Source of the DNA: Finegoldia magna ATCC 53516
GTDB taxonomy: Bacteria; Bacillota; Clostridia; Tissierellales; Peptoniphilaceae
NCBI RefSeq assembly: GCF_000159695.1
Contig: NZ_CM000955.1
Coordinates: forward strand, 389,001-453,000
DNA: 64,000 nt
Direction: 5' to 3'
Below the pieces are notes generated by a model. The model did no database searches, had not been told where the DNA came from, and saw only the letters and a program-made list of their open reading frames with translations. Both the position numbers and the translations under genes were made by a program. Below are positions 63,162 through 64,000 of this stretch, piece by piece; position 1 is the stretch's first letter; every line of letters starts with the position of its first letter.

Positions 63162-64000
63162 TTACTTTATGATACTTGTTAATTGAGTAATTACATCTTC
63201 AGATACTGATTTTTCTCCACCAATTACATAAGATTTGTTGAATTTAGTATCTTTGATGAATTGTTCTGCGTTTTGTCCTAATTTGTCTTTGTTAGTAAGA
63301 AGGATTGCGCCTTTTTGTTTTGCTGAGAATGGTGCTGCAACTAATGCATCTGCAAAGTTTTCTCCACTTGCTACTACGACAACTTCTTTTGCTCCAGAAT
63401 ATTTTGCAAGAAGAATACTTGTTTCGTATCTGTCAGCTCCGCCAATTCTGTTAACTGTAGCATTGGAGATTTTTTTGATGTTGGCTTTTGTGCTTTCAGA
63501 TACTGATTTTTCACGACCAGCTATATTTATTAATGATGCTTTTGATGATTTGATAACATCTTCAACTGATTTGTCGATAGCGTTAACTCTTACTAAAAGT
63601 ATTGGAGCTTTGTCTTTTTCTGCTGCGTTGTTAAGTGATAATGCATCGGCATAATTTTCACCACTTGCGATTTCTAATGTTGTTGTCTTATCGTCGATAA
63701 GTTTAGCTGCGATTTGTGCACTTGTTTTGTATCTGTCAGCTCCAGAAAGTCTGTCAACTTTGAAATTTCTCTTTTCTAATTCTTTTTTCAATCCTTCATC
63801 TACAGATTTTTCTCCACCGATAATAGTGATTTCTTTTGCTTTTAATCTAGCAATTTCACTCATTACTTCTTTACTAATTGAGTTAGAAGATACATACAAC
63901 AAGGATGCGTTGTTTGCTTTTGCAAATGGAGCAGCCGTCAAAACGTCAGAATAATTATCTTGGTTAGCTAATACGACTTTGTTAGTTCCTTCTTTGAACA
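63162..64000 (-). CDS. CWB2 (PF04122) cell-wall-binding protein, 3' part only
   Basis: The reading frame is open to the window edge, so at least 279 C-terminal residues are seen and the start is missing. Three CWB2 repeats are intact: each has a GEN-(Y/F)-ADAL-type segment, an APILLV/GAILLT strand, an IGGEKSVSE-like segment and an RLSGADRYKTS / RIGGADRYETS motif. The protein ends with the third repeat (...TQLTSIIK). Three such repeats bind wall anionic polymers. N-terminal cargo, a protease or adhesin for example, would lie outside the window. It stands alone with its own terminator. Confidence 0.92.
   Translation of the reverse strand, partial: FKEGTNKVVLANQDNYSDVLTAAPFAKANNASLLYVSSNSISKEVMSEIARLKAKEITIIGGEKSVDEGLKKELEKRNFKVDRLSGADRYKTSAQIAAKLIDDKTTTLEIASGENYADALSLNNAAEKDKAPILLVRVNAIDKSVEDVIKSSKASLINIAGREKSVSESTKANIKKISNATVNRIGGADRYETSILLAKYSGAKEVVVVASGENFADALVAAPFSAKQKGAILLTNKDKLGQNAEQFIKDTKFNKSYVIGGEKSVSEDVITQLTSIIK

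Noticed and set aside
1..64000. CRISPR arrays, insertion sequences, prophage or integrative elements
   Set aside because: No spaced direct repeats, transposase, integrase or terminal inverted repeats were seen.

Overview
The window is AT-rich, densely packed bacterial chromosome from an anaerobic, low-GC Firmicute. The gene set points to the Peptoniphilaceae, with a Finegoldia-like anaerobic coccus as the best guess. The supporting features are a double-cubane-cluster reductase with its activase, rubrerythrin, a feoAAB locus, cell-wall-binding type 2 (CWB2) repeat proteins, ECF-type RibU, HemZ and the cdaA-cdaR locus. There is no rRNA here, so the genus is an inference. Almost every gene lies on the minus strand. 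The plus-strand exceptions are an AraC regulator, glmS, an M18 aminopeptidase, one tRNA-Pro and a DUF6483 protein. I found no insertion sequence, prophage, integrase or CRISPR array.

Layout. 1-2.0 kb: a double-cubane reductase trio (activase, a degenerate small paralog, and the reductase cut by the window edge). 2.1-6.3 kb: a secreted C39-like peptidase, a purine permease and an ABC-F ATPase. 6.3-12.5 kb: the proteostasis block tig-clpP-clpX-lon-yfcE. 12.6-14.4 kb: a degenerate CWB2 protein divergent from an AraC regulator. 14.4-17.3 kb: ferrous iron uptake (feoA, feoA, feoB and an unannotated 46-residue Cys-rich protein) behind a strong promoter with a Fur-like box. 17.3-19.3 kb: glmS controlled by a glmS ribozyme. 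19.4-22.0 kb: t6A tRNA modification genes tsaE, tsaB and a RimI-TsaD fusion. 22.1-22.9 kb: ribU under an FMN riboswitch. 22.9-24.6 kb: aminopeptidase and tRNA-Pro. 24.6-28.8 kb: cdaA, cdaR, a small membrane protein, glmM and mtnN. 28.9-34.9 kb: HPr, rubrerythrin, mreB, ispF, ispD, PIN-TRAM, carD and a 3D-domain cell-wall protein with a WalR-like box. 35.3-44.2 kb: hemZ, nrdB and an eight-enzyme shikimate/chorismate operon with an AroE-AroK fusion. 44.3-46.2 kb: DUF6483, an ANT(6)-like protein and a HAD phosphatase. 46.4-52.4 kb: oligopeptide transporter oppABCDF. 53-58.5 kb: a threonine-aldolase-like enzyme, a DUF4153 membrane protein, a frameshifted ogt, and an unusual pseudo-ABC-ATPase/permease pair next to pgpA. 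58.5-64 kb: an iron- or phosphonate-type ABC importer, an orphan lipoprotein, and a CWB2 protein cut by the window end.

How the parts work together. Several loci combine wall building with its control. GlmS (ribozyme-regulated) and GlmM feed UDP-GlcNAc synthesis. CdaA/CdaR make and modulate c-di-AMP. MreB, the 3D-domain protein and the CWB2 proteins act at the wall. Iron and redox are represented by feo, rubrerythrin, the double-cubane system and possibly the last ABC importer. The most unusual items are the degenerate double-cubane paralog, the nucleotide-site-less ABC protein coupled to a permease, the RimI-TsaD and AroE-AroK fusions, and the single-base frameshift in ogt.
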